Shown piece after piece: positions 1 through 11,380 of a stretch of DNA of 64,000 bases (positions within the stretch are counted from its first letter, which is position 1; each line of letters starts with the position of its first letter). The DNA is from Iris pallida (lineage: Eukaryota > Streptophyta > Magnoliopsida > Asparagales > Iridaceae). The translations under genes and the position numbers were made by a program. The DNA lies in the NCBI GenBank assembly GCA_029216955.1, contig JANAVB010009599.1, forward strand, positions 4,105,883-4,169,882, read 5' to 3'. Below the pieces are notes generated by a model that was not told the DNA's origin, did no database searches, and worked only from the letters and a program-made list of their open reading frames with translations.

Positions 1-299
1 TTAGTACTCACCCTGAATTTATTGATCTTGTACTGGACTCATCTTGTACTAGACTCATATTGGGATTACACTTGACTTATATTGTACTGTTTGGACTTAT
101 ATCATGTTACTCTAGTTCAGCTAGCTTGTGTTACAGTCTTTATTGCCATGTTCTTCTGATTCGTTACATTACTTCTTTTGTACTTTAACTATTGCTCTAC
201 ATCATTACCTGTATATAATTTTCATGTTCATCAATATAACTGTCTATAACTACTTTATAGGCTTTGCCATTTACTTGGAATTTCTAGATGAGTTGTGTT
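1..299 (+). repeat. Left part of the 5' LTR of element B, split by element A
   Basis: This stretch aligns with bases from about 21697 to 21995 in the 3' LTR of the same element (shared start around ACTCACCCTG, then the same text to TCTAGATGAGTTGTG). The 5' LTR of B therefore begins left of the window, is cut at base 299 by element A and resumes at 17337. There is no gene here; the short open frame at 128-373 crosses the insertion junction and is not credible. Confidence 0.9.
295..299. repeat. Target-site duplication of element A, left copy (GTGTT)
   Basis: GTGTT lies directly before the TGTCACGACC terminus of A and recurs at 17332-17336 after its TGTTACA terminus. The undisturbed site in the 3' LTR of B at 21991-21995 reads GTGCT once, which confirms a 5-bp duplication. 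Confidence 0.93.
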
Positions 300-1128
300 T
301 GTCACGACCCGCACCCACTGTGAGGGTACGAGAACGTAACAACGCCCAGCCTACGCCGCAGTATCGGCGGTAGAATGCTGTCCTAGGTCAACATACATCT
401 AACAATATCTATCTAAACAGTTTATACTCCCCAAAATAGGGGTGACAATAGCAATAGTAAACTCAATCACAGCTAAGGAAGAGTTAGCACGATATGAAAT
501 AGAACTCAAGGAAATAAAATAGATAAAAGTAGACTAAGATAATCCCAGCAATACAAGGTCTAGATAAAAGAATATATACAAAACTGATCTCCAAAAAAAG
601 AGTCTAACTAGAACATGATCCAACTACAAGAGATAAAAGCCTAACTATCTAGTCTAGGCAGTCGGGGGAAAGTCCTCAGCTACTGCTGGATTCTCCTGAG
701 GGTCCAGCTCACAGGTGTCATCTAAGGCTGCCCCGTAGTAGGTGTCCAGGCAAGCCTCCTCCTCGTCCTCTGTAATATTTTCAACAGGTCCAGTCAGGAC
801 AGGAGCGAGCACAGTACATCTCAACAATTCATAGCAGGTTAGAAAATATGAACATGCAGTAAAGTAAGATACAAGTACTGAAAGAAGTGCAGTATAAACA
901 GAGAGAGAACTGTAATAGAAATATCTAGTATAAATAGAGAGCTAACATGTGGCTAGTGAGTCAGAGTACAATATGAACATGTAAATGGCCTGGGATGATT
1001 CTGATGCTATACTATGGAATGATTCTGATGCTACACTACTGGTGTATTATACACATGTCCATTTATACTCTCTCGTACCCCCAATCAATACACAAGGATC
1101 CAGCCAGGTTATGTTATATGATGCTATG

Positions 1129-1200
1129 TAACAGACCCCGAAGGTGATAGACCCCGAAGGTGATAAGCCCCCGAAGGTGATAGACCCCGAAGGTGATACA
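1129..1200 (+). repeat. Minisatellite of GACCCCGAAGGTGATA units (4 copies)
   Basis: Four tandem units of 16-17 bp lie here. The same array has four units at about 7517-7585 in LTR A2 but three at about 13906-13956 in LTR A3. The repeat explains the artificial SPSGSITFG-type translation on the minus strand. Confidence 0.9.
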
Positions 1201-2995
1201 TAGTAGTCCCATAAATGGGATAAGGATTCTAGGAAGACTCTATGATCATAAGAGTATATGTTACAAGTGATTGAAGAATCAACGAAGCATAGTGATATGC
1301 TATGTAGGTAAAACGCACAGAACATAGAGTACCCGATGCTCCCTAAGGATAACATCTCAAGAAGGGATCCATATAGTACCAATCCGTGTGACCAACGTGC
1401 CAGTACAAGTAAAGTAATCTACTGCAGGAAATAATTCTAAGTAGGATATGAAATGATCAGAGAATGTACTCGCCTGTAACTGAGTGTCCGGTATGAAACG
1501 TACTGTCCAAGGAGTGGTGTCTGGCTCCTAATCAGAACAGCACAAGTCACAACAAGTCCAAAATATCAAAATGGAGTCCTACTATGCATTCTACATGATT
1601 CTAAGTCAATCTAGGCCAAAGTCAACTCTTGGTCAACTTTGGTCAACCCTAGAAGTCAAACTAGGTCAACCTTGTCTAAACTAGGCTAAACTCACTAGCT
1701 AGGTCTAAAAAGCTATACTAGACCCTAACAAGGCTATACACACAACATTCAAGAATTCATAATACCTATGTATATACACTATATATAGATACACAAAATG
1801 AACCACACTAGGCATTAGGCTAAACACTATGCATACACATATAGATATACTCTCACACATATATATCTACACTACAGATATGCACATAGACAATTGATAT
1901 ACTCATGAAAACTTATGGGAAGAAAACATGTGTGGGTGTGTACTTGTGTGCACAGGAACTACAAGTGAAGAGTGTGTGGGTGCACATGAAGGTAGCTAAC
2001 AGTTTAGAGTAGTGTGTGTGTGGGTGATACATGAAGTTGTGTGTGAGTGTGTAAAGGCAATGGTTAACAGTTTAGAGCCAGTCCTCACATGTGCCTATGT
2101 GTGCACAGGACATGACAGTGGTTAATTTAGTGAAGAAAGCATGTAACTAGTGTGTGTGAAATAATCAGTGAAGGGGGTGCTATAAACTGGAAAAAATTAA
2201 CAGTGTCCAATGCTTAAGTGTAGAAAAACAGCAAGGAGAGGAGACAACCAATGCATTTTCATCAACTGGACCTAACTTCAGTTATTACAAAACTGAGTTA
2301 AATCTCAGATTTATACATTAACCATTGGACTTTAAACCTATCACAAGTATCATTAACCCCTTTCAAATAAAAACTGGAAGAAATTCTCAGGTTTCCTTTA
2401 CCAGATAATTCAGCAATGAAGGAGGTCATTAAAACTGAAATCAACTCTTATGAAAACAACTAACTGATTCTCATATATTTGCCAATGTTAACACATGGAT
2501 TCATTAGGAAGAAAGAAACAATTCATGAACATCTTGAACTGGAACTAAGTTTATGAAAACCAATGGCTAGGGATTCAACCCCAGCTCTCAAAATCAAACC
2601 CAAAACTGGACATAATCCCAGGTATGCATACCAGACAATGCAAGAGTGAAAGGGGAATCACTAAAACTGGAAATTGAATATTACTGTTATGCTTGAATTC
2701 AAAAATCAGATATCAAACCATATACTTCCCATTCACAATCCACAACCCTCCAAACATTCTAGGATTTGATTCACATGTGGGTAGCATATAGGAAAACACA
2801 TTAGAACTTTAAAACATGCATTTAACACTAATTTACAGGCTAATTAATCTATTAAAACTCATGTTTAAAAGTCTGGAAATATAATCACTGATACTATATT
2901 TCAGAAAAAAGGAAAAGAGTGGCAAATACTAATGAATTGATTTAAAACCTAAAAACAGAGGTTGGTAACTAATAATCATAATTAATACATGCTAC

Positions 2996-3665
2996 ACAAC
3001 TTGTTTGTGTCCATGAAATTGGACACAAACGTGTCCACACAACTGTGCACCAAGACAGTGCCTACAGTGCAGTGTCCTCGTGCACGTGTGCACAAGGCTC
3101 GTGTGCACAACAGGGGTCGAACTCAATCTCGTGCTCATTAGCATAGGTTAACCACCCATAGGGCTATCCATAGGACACCCTGCACTGCCGTGTCGTGTCG
3201 CACAGGCGTGTCCACGCACGCGTATCAGAACGAAAGAACACACACAGCACAGAACAAAGAGTGACTCGTGCGTCGAGGATTTCTCGTTCGAAACGCCACG
3301 TGGGCCCATAAAACTTGACACCTGGAGTGTCAGTGGGTGCCCTGTGGCTCCCACAAAGTTTCGTGTCCAGAGGGTTTGTGTCGTGTCCGCTACAGGGCCC
3401 GATAGGCAGGGGATCCCTGTAGCAGCGCGCGGCCGTGTGCACGCGCGTGTCCACAGTAAGAAATCGACACAGGACGACACGGAAACTAGGACACAAGGAC
3501 AGGAAACCAAAGGGTGGACCTAAAACCTATTTCCTATTCAAAAAGAATGGGTTAACATGATCGACCTGCCCTCTGTGGCATTTGATCGAACACCCTGTCC
3601 AGGACACTGATACGTGTCCAGAATGGACATGAATCATTCGATACTGGACACGAATCCATTCCAGA
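2996..3665 (-). repeat. GTGTCC/GGACAC-rich, CpG-rich LTR module
   Basis: Within an otherwise AT-rich LTR this stretch is dense in GTGTCC and its complement, with many CGTGTC and GTGCAC words. It recurs at the matching place in A2 (about 9382-10040) and A3 (about 15762-16405), and a related stretch sits in the 3' LTR of B (about 20655-21190). It may be an LTR regulatory region, but no known factor site was recognised. Minus-strand frames of 110-120 aa across it look like by-products of low stop density. Confidence 0.6.
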
Positions 3666-4576
3666 CCTTAGGGGGATCACTTAGGGTTCCTATTGATGAA
3701 GATTAACAGGGGTTTAATGGAGTAATGAGGGTTATACCTATTGATGCACAATGAATAGAAAAGCCCTCAAATGGAAGAAACTCCTCAAGCCTCCAAGCTC
3801 CACAAATTGGTTCTTCCTGCAATACAATAAATTCCAGCAGTAAGAGGAAGGAATTTAGGTTCTAATGGAATTGGTTTGAAGGAAAAAGGAATTAAATTGG
3901 ATTTCTTATGATTTTTGAAAGATGGAACTCACCTCCTTCCTTAGAAATTTGCTAGAACCCTAAAAGAGGCTAGCCCTAAAAACTAGGAGGGATTAAATAG
4001 GGGGGAATCCCTAGGTTAAACCTAGCTGGTCAGCCATGTTAGGTTAGGGTGGGGGTTGAGCTAGGTTTAGCTAGTCCTATCTAGTTTAGTCACAAAATGA
4101 CTTGTATAATCACAAGCCATTTACCAAATAACTTGATTCCTAAATTCCTAATCCAAGTTCTAATGAATCACTAACCACTAACTTGAGTCACACTAGGTTA
4201 GACTAGGGTCCACTTGACCTAACCAAGTCCAACTAACTAGGGTTAGCTCCTAGGTTGGTCTACATGAGTCCAAACTAGCCAAAAATCAATCTAGTCCAAA
4301 CAATGTCAAAATAAATCCCAAAAATTCAAATAAATTCTATTAAATCTAAATAATGATTAATAATCCCAAATAATTCTTAAAATTACAAAAATGACTAAAA
4401 TACCCCTCAGTCTGGAAATGAACACTAGCAAGGCACCAAATCATAAGTCGTGAGTTTAAATAGTTTAAAAATAATTAAAAATCACTAAAAATCATAACAT
4501 GAAATAAATACCATTAAATAATAATTATAATTACAAAATTTCAAAATTACCCTCTTCTGAAAAACTGGATGTTACA

Positions 4577-4615
4577 ATCCTACCCACCTTACAAAAATTT
4601 CGTCCTCGAAATTAA
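4577..4615 (-). other. Polypurine tract and GAGGACGAAA box of element A, copy 1
   Basis: On the minus strand the interior ends with TTTCGAGGACGAAATTTTTG, then AAGGTGGGTAGGAT, then the LTR start TGTAAC. The purine-rich block would prime plus-strand DNA synthesis. The GAGGACGAA box just upstream is typical of Tekay/Del-type plant gypsy elements, and it is also present in B (19560) and C (33826). Confidence 0.85.
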
Positions 4616-4994
4616 AATGGTAGTAGTCCTTCTAGGTCATACACCCCACAATCAAAGTCTCAAACATACCGTCAGATAATCATATGTGTCTGTCCAAAAT
4701 CATGATACTCAGAATCTTTGTCGTGCTAGTGAGCATGGCTACGATAATCACAGAGTCCTTGACTAAGGTACGTATCCTTAGGTTCATGGTATTTAAAATT
4801 TTCGTATTGTCGCATGCGACGGCAAAAACCTTAAATTTACATACCCGAAAAATACATCCAAAATCTTACTATATATCCTCACTATGCCAACTAACACGAC
4901 CATCAAAGATTCTAGATCCCATATCTGAGGTGACCTAGCCCATATGATTTTCTCAGAAGAAAAACAAACATAACGAAACACCAGATCAAACTTA

Positions 4995-6446
4995 TCAACA
5001 ATGAGGAAACAGATAGAAATAGATGGAATAGAATTTCAGGATAGGTATAATAAGACAAGGTAGAATGGAATCGAGAAGATCAGAACCTGCTAGCACCCCT
5101 CCTACTGCCTGAGCATCCTCAAGTGTCATGGCGTAAGCTCGTCCTTGCTGGCCACCCCTGGCCTGCTGCTGATGCTGTATGAACCTCTGTTGCTGAGTCT
5201 GTAATGCTGGTCTTCTCTGCTGGCCTGCTGGAGCTCTGACTCCGCCTTTCTGGACTGCTCGTCCCATACGGTACTCCCTCATCTGGTGGTCTGCTGAACC
5301 ACACACTAGGCAGAGGCCCAGTCTCTTCCTGCACTCACTGGTAATATGCCCAGACCTCCTACAGTAGCCACAAATGGTAACCTGTCTCTGGCCCTGCTAA
5401 TGCTGCCTCGGCTGCTGCTGATGATGAACTGGCCTCTGCTGGATCGGCTGAGGCTGGAACTGCATCGGCTGCTGATACTGAAAGTGAGGCCTCTTGGCCT
5501 GGCCTCCGCTGCTGCTACTACCCCCAACTGGGTCTCTCCCTCTCTTGAGCCTAAGCTCAAGGTCATCCTCTGCAGCTAGTGCGTCCACCAGTATCTCCTC
5601 GAATGTAGTACTGCGGGCGTTCTTGGTGTAGGACTTGACCTCCTTTACCAAGCCCTTTCGAAACCTCCGGGCCTTCGTCGCCTCCGACAAGTCCTCTACA
5701 AATCTGCCCAGGCAGCAGAACTCTCCCGCATACTCCTCCACAGACTGACTCCCCTGAACTAGGGCCTCGAACTGAGTCTCGAGGGCTCCCAGCGCTGCCT
5801 CTGGGAAGAACTTCTCCTTTAACAGCTTCTTGAATGCTGCCCAAGTCTGTCCTGCTGTGCCGACCCTCGGGTCGGTCTGGTACCATGTCCGAGCCAGATC
5901 CTGCATCATGCTGGCTGCTGCCTTTATCTGGAGTCTCGTCGGAATCTCAGCCAGCCTGAAGATCTCCTCTATATGCTCGATCCACTCATCGGCATACAGG
6001 ATCCCCTCTGTCCCGCGAAAGTCCCTCGGGTGCATCTTCTGAAAGTCTTGGATGCCTTTCTTCCGTGGCTGGTGCGGCTGCTGGACTGCTGCTGGCTGAG
6101 CCGCTACTCTCTCCACTGCTGTCACTGCCAGCTCAATGCCTCGAGTGAGCTCTGCCGTCTGCCTCTGCTGCTGTCCCTGCTGACCCTCCATGTACTGCCT
6201 GAAGAAGGCTAGCAGCTGCACTGCGTCTATCGTCCCTGGAGGTGGCTGCTGGTAAGGATCCTCTGAGAAAACCGGGTCCTGTCTCCGAGCCGGTGGAAAC
6301 ATACCCCCTGCTGCTACTGCCGAGGTCTCAATACGAGCAGAGGTGGCAGGAGCTGCAGTCCCCTGGCCCCGCTGTACTGGCTGAGAGGTAGCAGTCCCCT
6401 CTATAGCATCCTCATGAATGGCACACTGCGATCGAGTCTCTACCAT
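4995..6446 (-). pseudogene. gag of element A, copy 1 (one in-frame TAG)
   Basis: This is a capsid/nucleocapsid protein that would form the virus-like particle and package element RNA. The start is the MVETRSQ methionine at 6446, which matches the starts in copy 2 and in B; an upstream in-frame ATG at 6461 is possible but less conserved. The frame has 484 codons including the stop, without indels relative to copy 2. A Q-rich N-terminal part is followed by the retrotransposon gag domain (DFRGTEGILYADEWIEHIEE, then LARTWYQTDPR and EEYAGEFCCLGRF) and two CX2CX4HX4C zinc knuckles. A single TAG at 5397-5399 replaces a Gln codon just before the knuckles, and the last Cys of knuckle 2 is Tyr (MREYRMG). 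The frame ends after AMTLEDAQAVGG, where the protease should begin; no DTG/DSG active site follows. It is therefore a broken gag from a gag-only element. Confidence 0.88.
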
Positions 6447-6662
6447 CATGAAGATAGACAAACAAGAGTATCAATTTCTGAGAAGGAAGCGATATAACAA
6501 AGTCGAACAATTTATAATTCAAAGGATCAGCTGACAAAGGATTTAGATGGAAATAAAAGAAATTTTCCTAAAGTGATTGAGTATCTTAAAACTAATGTCC
6601 TATATCCTACTGCAGGCTGTAGTGATACTCTAATTCGAATACCACTACACTTCTAGTCTTGA

Positions 6663-6678
6663 CCTGCATGGGCCACCA
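6663..6678 (-). other. Primer-binding site of element A, copy 1, matching tRNA-Ile
   Basis: Read on the minus strand, the LTR end TCGTGACA is followed by 9 nt (CGTTTTTAG) and then TGGTGGCCCATGCAGG. This is complementary to CCTGCATGGGCCACCA, which from memory is the acceptor and T-arm 3' end of plant tRNA-Ile(AAU), whose 5' end is GGCCCAT. The usual plant primer site TGGTATCAGAGC (initiator Met) is absent. Confidence 0.8.
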
Positions 6679-6687
6679 CTAAAAACG

Positions 6688-9600
6688 TGTCACGACCCGC
6701 ACCCACTGTGAGGGTACGAGAACGTAACAACGCCCAGCCTACGCCGCAGTGTCGGCGGTAGAATGCTGTCCTAGGTCAAAATACATCTAACAATCTATCT
6801 AAACAGTTTATACTCCCCGAAATGGGGGTGACAATAGCAATAGTAAACTCAATCACAACTAAGGAAGAGTTAGCACGATATGAAATAGAACTCAAGGAAA
6901 TGAAATAGATAAAAGTAGACTAAGATAATCCCAGCAATACAAGGTCTAGATAAAAGAATATATACAAAACTGATCTCCAAAAAAAGAGTCTAACTAGAAC
7001 ATGATCCAACTACAAGAGATAAAAGCCTAAGTATCTAGTTTAGGCAGTCGGGGGAAAGTCCTCAGCTACTGCTGGATCCTCCTGAGGGTCCAGCTCACAG
7101 GTGTCATCTAAGGCTGCCCCGTAGTAGGTGTCCAGGCAAGCCTCCTCCTCGTCCTCTGTAATATTTTCAATAGGTCCAGTCAGGACAGGAGCGAGCACAG
7201 TACATCTCAACAATTCATAGCAGGTTAGAAAATATGAACATGCAGTAAAGTAAGATACAAGTACTGAAAGAAGTACAGTATAAACAGAGAGAGAACTGTA
7301 ATAGAAATATCTAGTATAAATAGAGAGCTAACATGTGGCTAGTGAGTCAGAGTACAATATGAACATGTAAATGGCCCGGGATGATTCTGATGCTACACTA
7401 TAGAATGATTCTGATGCTACACTACTGGTGTATTAATCACATGTCCATTTATACTCCCCCGTACCCCCAATTAATACACAAGGATCCAGCCAGGTTTTGT
7501 TATATGATGCTATGTAACAGACCCCGAAGGTGATAGACCCCGAAGGTGATAAGCCCCCGAAGGTGATAGACCCCGAAGGTGATACATAGTAGTCCCATAA
7601 ATGGGATAAGGATTCTAGGAAGACTCTGTGATCATAAGAGTATATGTCACAAGTGATTGAAGAATCAACGAAGCATAGTGATACGCTATGTAGGTAAAAC
7701 GCACAGAACATAGAGTACCCGATGCTCCCGAAGGATAACATCTCAAGAAGGGATCCATATAGTACCAATCCGTGTGACCAACGTGCCAGTACAAGTAAAG
7801 TAATCTACTGCAGGAAATAATTCTAAGCAGGATATAAAATGATCAGAGAATGTACTCGCCTGTAACTGAGTGTCCGGTATGAAACGTACTGTCCAAGGAG
7901 TGGTGTCTGGCTCCTAATCAGAATAGCACAAGTCACAACAAGTCCAGAATATCAAAATGGAGTCATACTATGCATTCTACATGATTCTAAGTCAATCTAG
8001 GCCAAAGTCAACTCTTGGTCAACTTTAGTCAACCCTAGAAGTCAAACTAGGTCAACCTTGTCTAAACTAGGCTAAACTCACTAGCTAGGTCTAAAAAGCT
8101 ATACTAGACCCTAACAAGGCTATACACACAACATTCAAGAATTCATAATACCTATGTATATACACTATATATAGATACACAAAATGAACCACATTAGGCA
8201 TTAGGCTAAACACTATGCATACACATATAGATATACTCTCACACATATATATCTACACTACACATATGCACATAGACAATTGATATACTCATGAAAACTT
8301 ATGGGAAGAAAACATGTGTGGGTGTGTACTTGTGTGCACAGGAACTACAAGTGAAGAGTGTGTGGGTGCACATGAAGGTAGCTAACAGTTTAGAGTAGTG
8401 TGTGTGTGGGTGATACATGAAGTTGTGTGTGAGTGTGTAAAGGCAATGGTTAACAGTTTAGAGCCAGTCCTCACATGTGCCTATGTGTGCACAGGACATG
8501 ACAGTGGTTAATTTAGTGAAGAAAGCATGTAACTAGTGTGTGTGAAATAATCAGTGAAGGGGGTGCTATAAACTGGAAAAAATTAACAGTGTCCAATGCT
8601 TAAGTGTAGAAAAACAGCAAGGAGAGGAGACAACCAATGCATTTTCATCAACTGGACCTAACTTCAGTTATTACAAAACTGAGTTAAATCTCAGATTTAT
8701 ACATTAACCATTGGACTTTAAACCTATCACAAGTATCATTAACCCCTTTCAAATAAAAACTGGAAGAAATTCTCAGGTTTCCTTTACCAGATAATTCAGC
8801 AATGAAAGAGGTCATTAAAACTGAAATCAACTCTTATGAAAACAACTAACTGATTCTCATATATTTGCCAATATTAACACATGGATTCATTAGGAAGAAA
8901 GAAACAATTCATGAACATCTTGAACTGAAACTAAGTTTATGAAAACCAATGGCTAGGGATTCAACCCCAGCTCTCAAAATCAAACCCAAAACTGGACATA
9001 ATCCCAGGTATGCATACCAGACAATGCAAGAGTGAAAGGGGAATCACTAAAACTGAAAATTGAACATTACTGTTATGCTTGAATTCAAAAATCAGATATC
9101 AAACCATATACTTCCCATTCACAATCCACAACCCTCCAAACATTCTAGGATTTGATTCACATGTGGGTAGCATATAGGAAAACACATTAGAACTTTAAAA
9201 CATGCATTTAACACTAATTTACAGGCTAATTAATCTATTAAAACTCATGTTTAAAAGTCTGGAAATATAATCACTGATACTACATTTCAGAAAAAAGGAA
9301 AAGAGTGGCAAATACTAATGAATTGATTTAAAACCTAAAAACAGTGGTTGGTAACTAATAATCATAATTAATACATGCTACACAACTTGTTTGTGTCCAT
9401 GAAATTGGACACAAACGTGTCCACACAACTGTGCACCAAGACAGTGCCTACAGTGCAGTGTCCTCGTGCACGTGTGCACAAGGCTCGTGTGCACAACAGG
9501 GGTCGAACTCAATCTCGTGCTCATTAGCATAGGTTAACCACCCATAGGGCTATCCATAGGACACCCTGCACCGTCGTGTCGTGTCGCACAGGCGTGTCCA

Positions 9601-10962
9601 CGCACGCGTATTAGAACGAAAGAACACACACAGCACAGAACAAAGAGTGACTCGTGCGTCGAGGATTTCTCGCTCAAAATGCCACGTGGGCCCATGAAAC
9701 TTGACACCTGGAGTGTCAGTGGGTGCCCCGTGGCTCCCACAAATTTTCGTGTCCAAAGGGTTTGTGTCGTGTCCGCTACAGGGCCCGATAGGCAGGGGAT
9801 CCCTGTAGCAGCGTGCGGCCGTGTGCACGCGCGTGTCCACAGTAAGAAATCGACACAGGACGACACGGAAACTAGGACACAAGGACAGGAAACCAAAGGG
9901 TGGACCTAAAACCTATTTCCTATTCAAAGAGCATGGGTTAACATGATCGACCTGCCCTCTGTGGCATTTGATCGAACACCCTGTCCAGGACACTGATACG
10001 TGTCCAGAATGGACACGAATCATTCGATACTGGACACAAATCTATTCCAGACCTTAGGGGGATCACATAGGGTTCCTATTGATGAAGATTAACATGGGTT
10101 TAATGGAGTAATGAGGGTTATACCTATTGATGCACAATGAATAGAAAAGCCCTCAAATGGAAGAAACTCCTCAAGCCTCCAAGCTCCACAAATTGGTTCT
10201 TCCTGCAATACAATAAATTCCAGCAGCAAAAGGAAGGAATTTAGGTTCTAATGGAATTGGTTTGAAGGAAAAAGGAATTAAATTGGATTTCTTATGATTT
10301 TTGAAAGATGGAACTCACCTCCTTCCTTAGAAATTTGCTAGAACCCTAAAAGAGGCTAGCCCTAAAAACTAGGAGGGATTAAATAGGGGGGAATCCCTAG
10401 GTTAAACCTAGCTGGTCAGCCATGTTAGGTTAGGGTGGGGGTTGAGCTAGGTTTAGCTAGTCCTATCTAGTTTAGTCACAAAATGACTTGTATAATCACA
10501 AGCCATTTACCAAATAACTTGATTCCTAAATTCCTAATCCAAGTTCTAATGAATCACTAACCACTAACTTGAGTCACACTAGGTTAGACTAGGGTCCACT
10601 TGACCTAACCAAGCCCAACTAACTAGGGTTAGCTCCTAGGTTGGTCTACATGAGTCCAAACTAGCCAAAAATCAATCTAGTCCAAACAATGTCAAAATAA
10701 ATCCCAAAAATTCAAATAAATTCTATTAAATCTAAATAATAATTAATAATCCCAAATAATTCTTAAAATTAGAAAAATGACTAAAATACCCCTCAGTCTG
10801 GAAATGAACACTAGCAAGGCACCAAATCATAAGTCGTGAGTTTAAATAGTTTAAAAATAATTAAAAATCACTAAAAATCATAACATGAAATAAATACCAT
10901 TAAATAATAATTATAATTACAAAATTTTAAAATTACCCTCTTCTGAAAAACTGGGTGTTACA
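6688..10962 (-). repeat. LTR A2 (middle LTR, shared by the two units)
   Basis: It starts TGTCACGACC at 6688 and ends GGGTGTTACA at 10962 (4275 bp). It is nearly identical to A1, shares its four-unit minisatellite, and contains the same AT-rich and GGACAC-rich modules. Neither side carries a target-site duplication; it passes directly into interior sequence on both sides, as expected for the internal LTR of a dimer. No gene is seen. Confidence 0.92.
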
Positions 10963-11001
10963 ATCCTACCCACCTTACAAAAATTTCGTCCTCGAAATTA
11001 A
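10963..11001 (-). other. Polypurine tract and GAGGACGAAA box of element A, copy 2
   Basis: It has the same arrangement as at 4577: TTTCGAGGACGAAATTTTTG, then AAGGTGGGTAGGAT, then TGTAACACCC of LTR A2 on the minus strand. Confidence 0.85.
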
Positions 11002-11380
11002 AATGGTAGTAGTCCTTCTAGGTCATACACCCCACAATCAAAGTCTCAAACATACCGTCAGATAATCATATGCGTCTGTCCAAAATCATGATACTCAGAA
11101 TCTTCGTCGTGCTAGTGAGCATGGCTACGATAATCACAGAGTCCTTGACTAAGGTACGTATCCCTAGGTTCATGGTATTTAAAATTTTCGCATTGCCGCA
11201 TGCGACGGCAAAAACCTTAAATTTCCATACCCGAAAAATACATCCAAAATCTGACTATATGTCCTCACTATGCCAACTAACACGACCATCAATGATTCTA
11301 GATCCCATATCTGAGGTGACCTAGCCCATATGATTTTCTCAGAAGAAAAACAAACATAACGAAATACCAGATCAAACTTA

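Larger units (their letters stand above)
300..4576 (-). repeat. LTR A1 (3' LTR of element A)
   Basis: The terminus on the + strand is TGTCACGACC at 300 and the far end is TGTTACA at 4576; read on the minus strand it starts TGTAACATCC. At 4277 bp it is twice as long as the interior it flanks. It contains a 16-17-bp minisatellite, an AT-rich stretch, a GGACAC-rich module and a long AT-rich U3. Open frames of 110-120 residues inside it are also present in A2 and A3, but these LTRs are nearly identical, so that is not evidence of coding. I see no gene in it. Confidence 0.92.

Noticed and set aside
1047..1382. Minus-strand frame with repeated SPSGSITFG (also 7433-7768 and 13898-14140)
   Set aside because: The repeat is the translation of the 16-17-bp minisatellite, and unit loss in A3 changes the frame length. 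No other support.
3148..3510. Minus-strand frames of 110-120 residues at the same place in all three A LTRs (also 9534-9896 and 15921-16265)
   Set aside because: The LTRs are nearly identical and young, so conservation of the frame is trivial. Two overlapping frames are open at once, the composition follows the GTGTCC repeats, and there is no domain or start context.
5306..6212. Plus-strand and other-frame ORFs overlapping gag of A (for example 5346-5579, 5563-5886, 5973-6212)
   Set aside because: They are shadows of the GC-rich gag frame on the opposite strand or in another frame; the translations lack known motifs and appear only because stops are rare there.
6663..6678. Possible tRNA-Ile gene fragment
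   Set aside because: Only the 3' acceptor/T-arm complement is present, next to an LTR end and in three elements with equal spacing. It is a primer site, not a tRNA gene.
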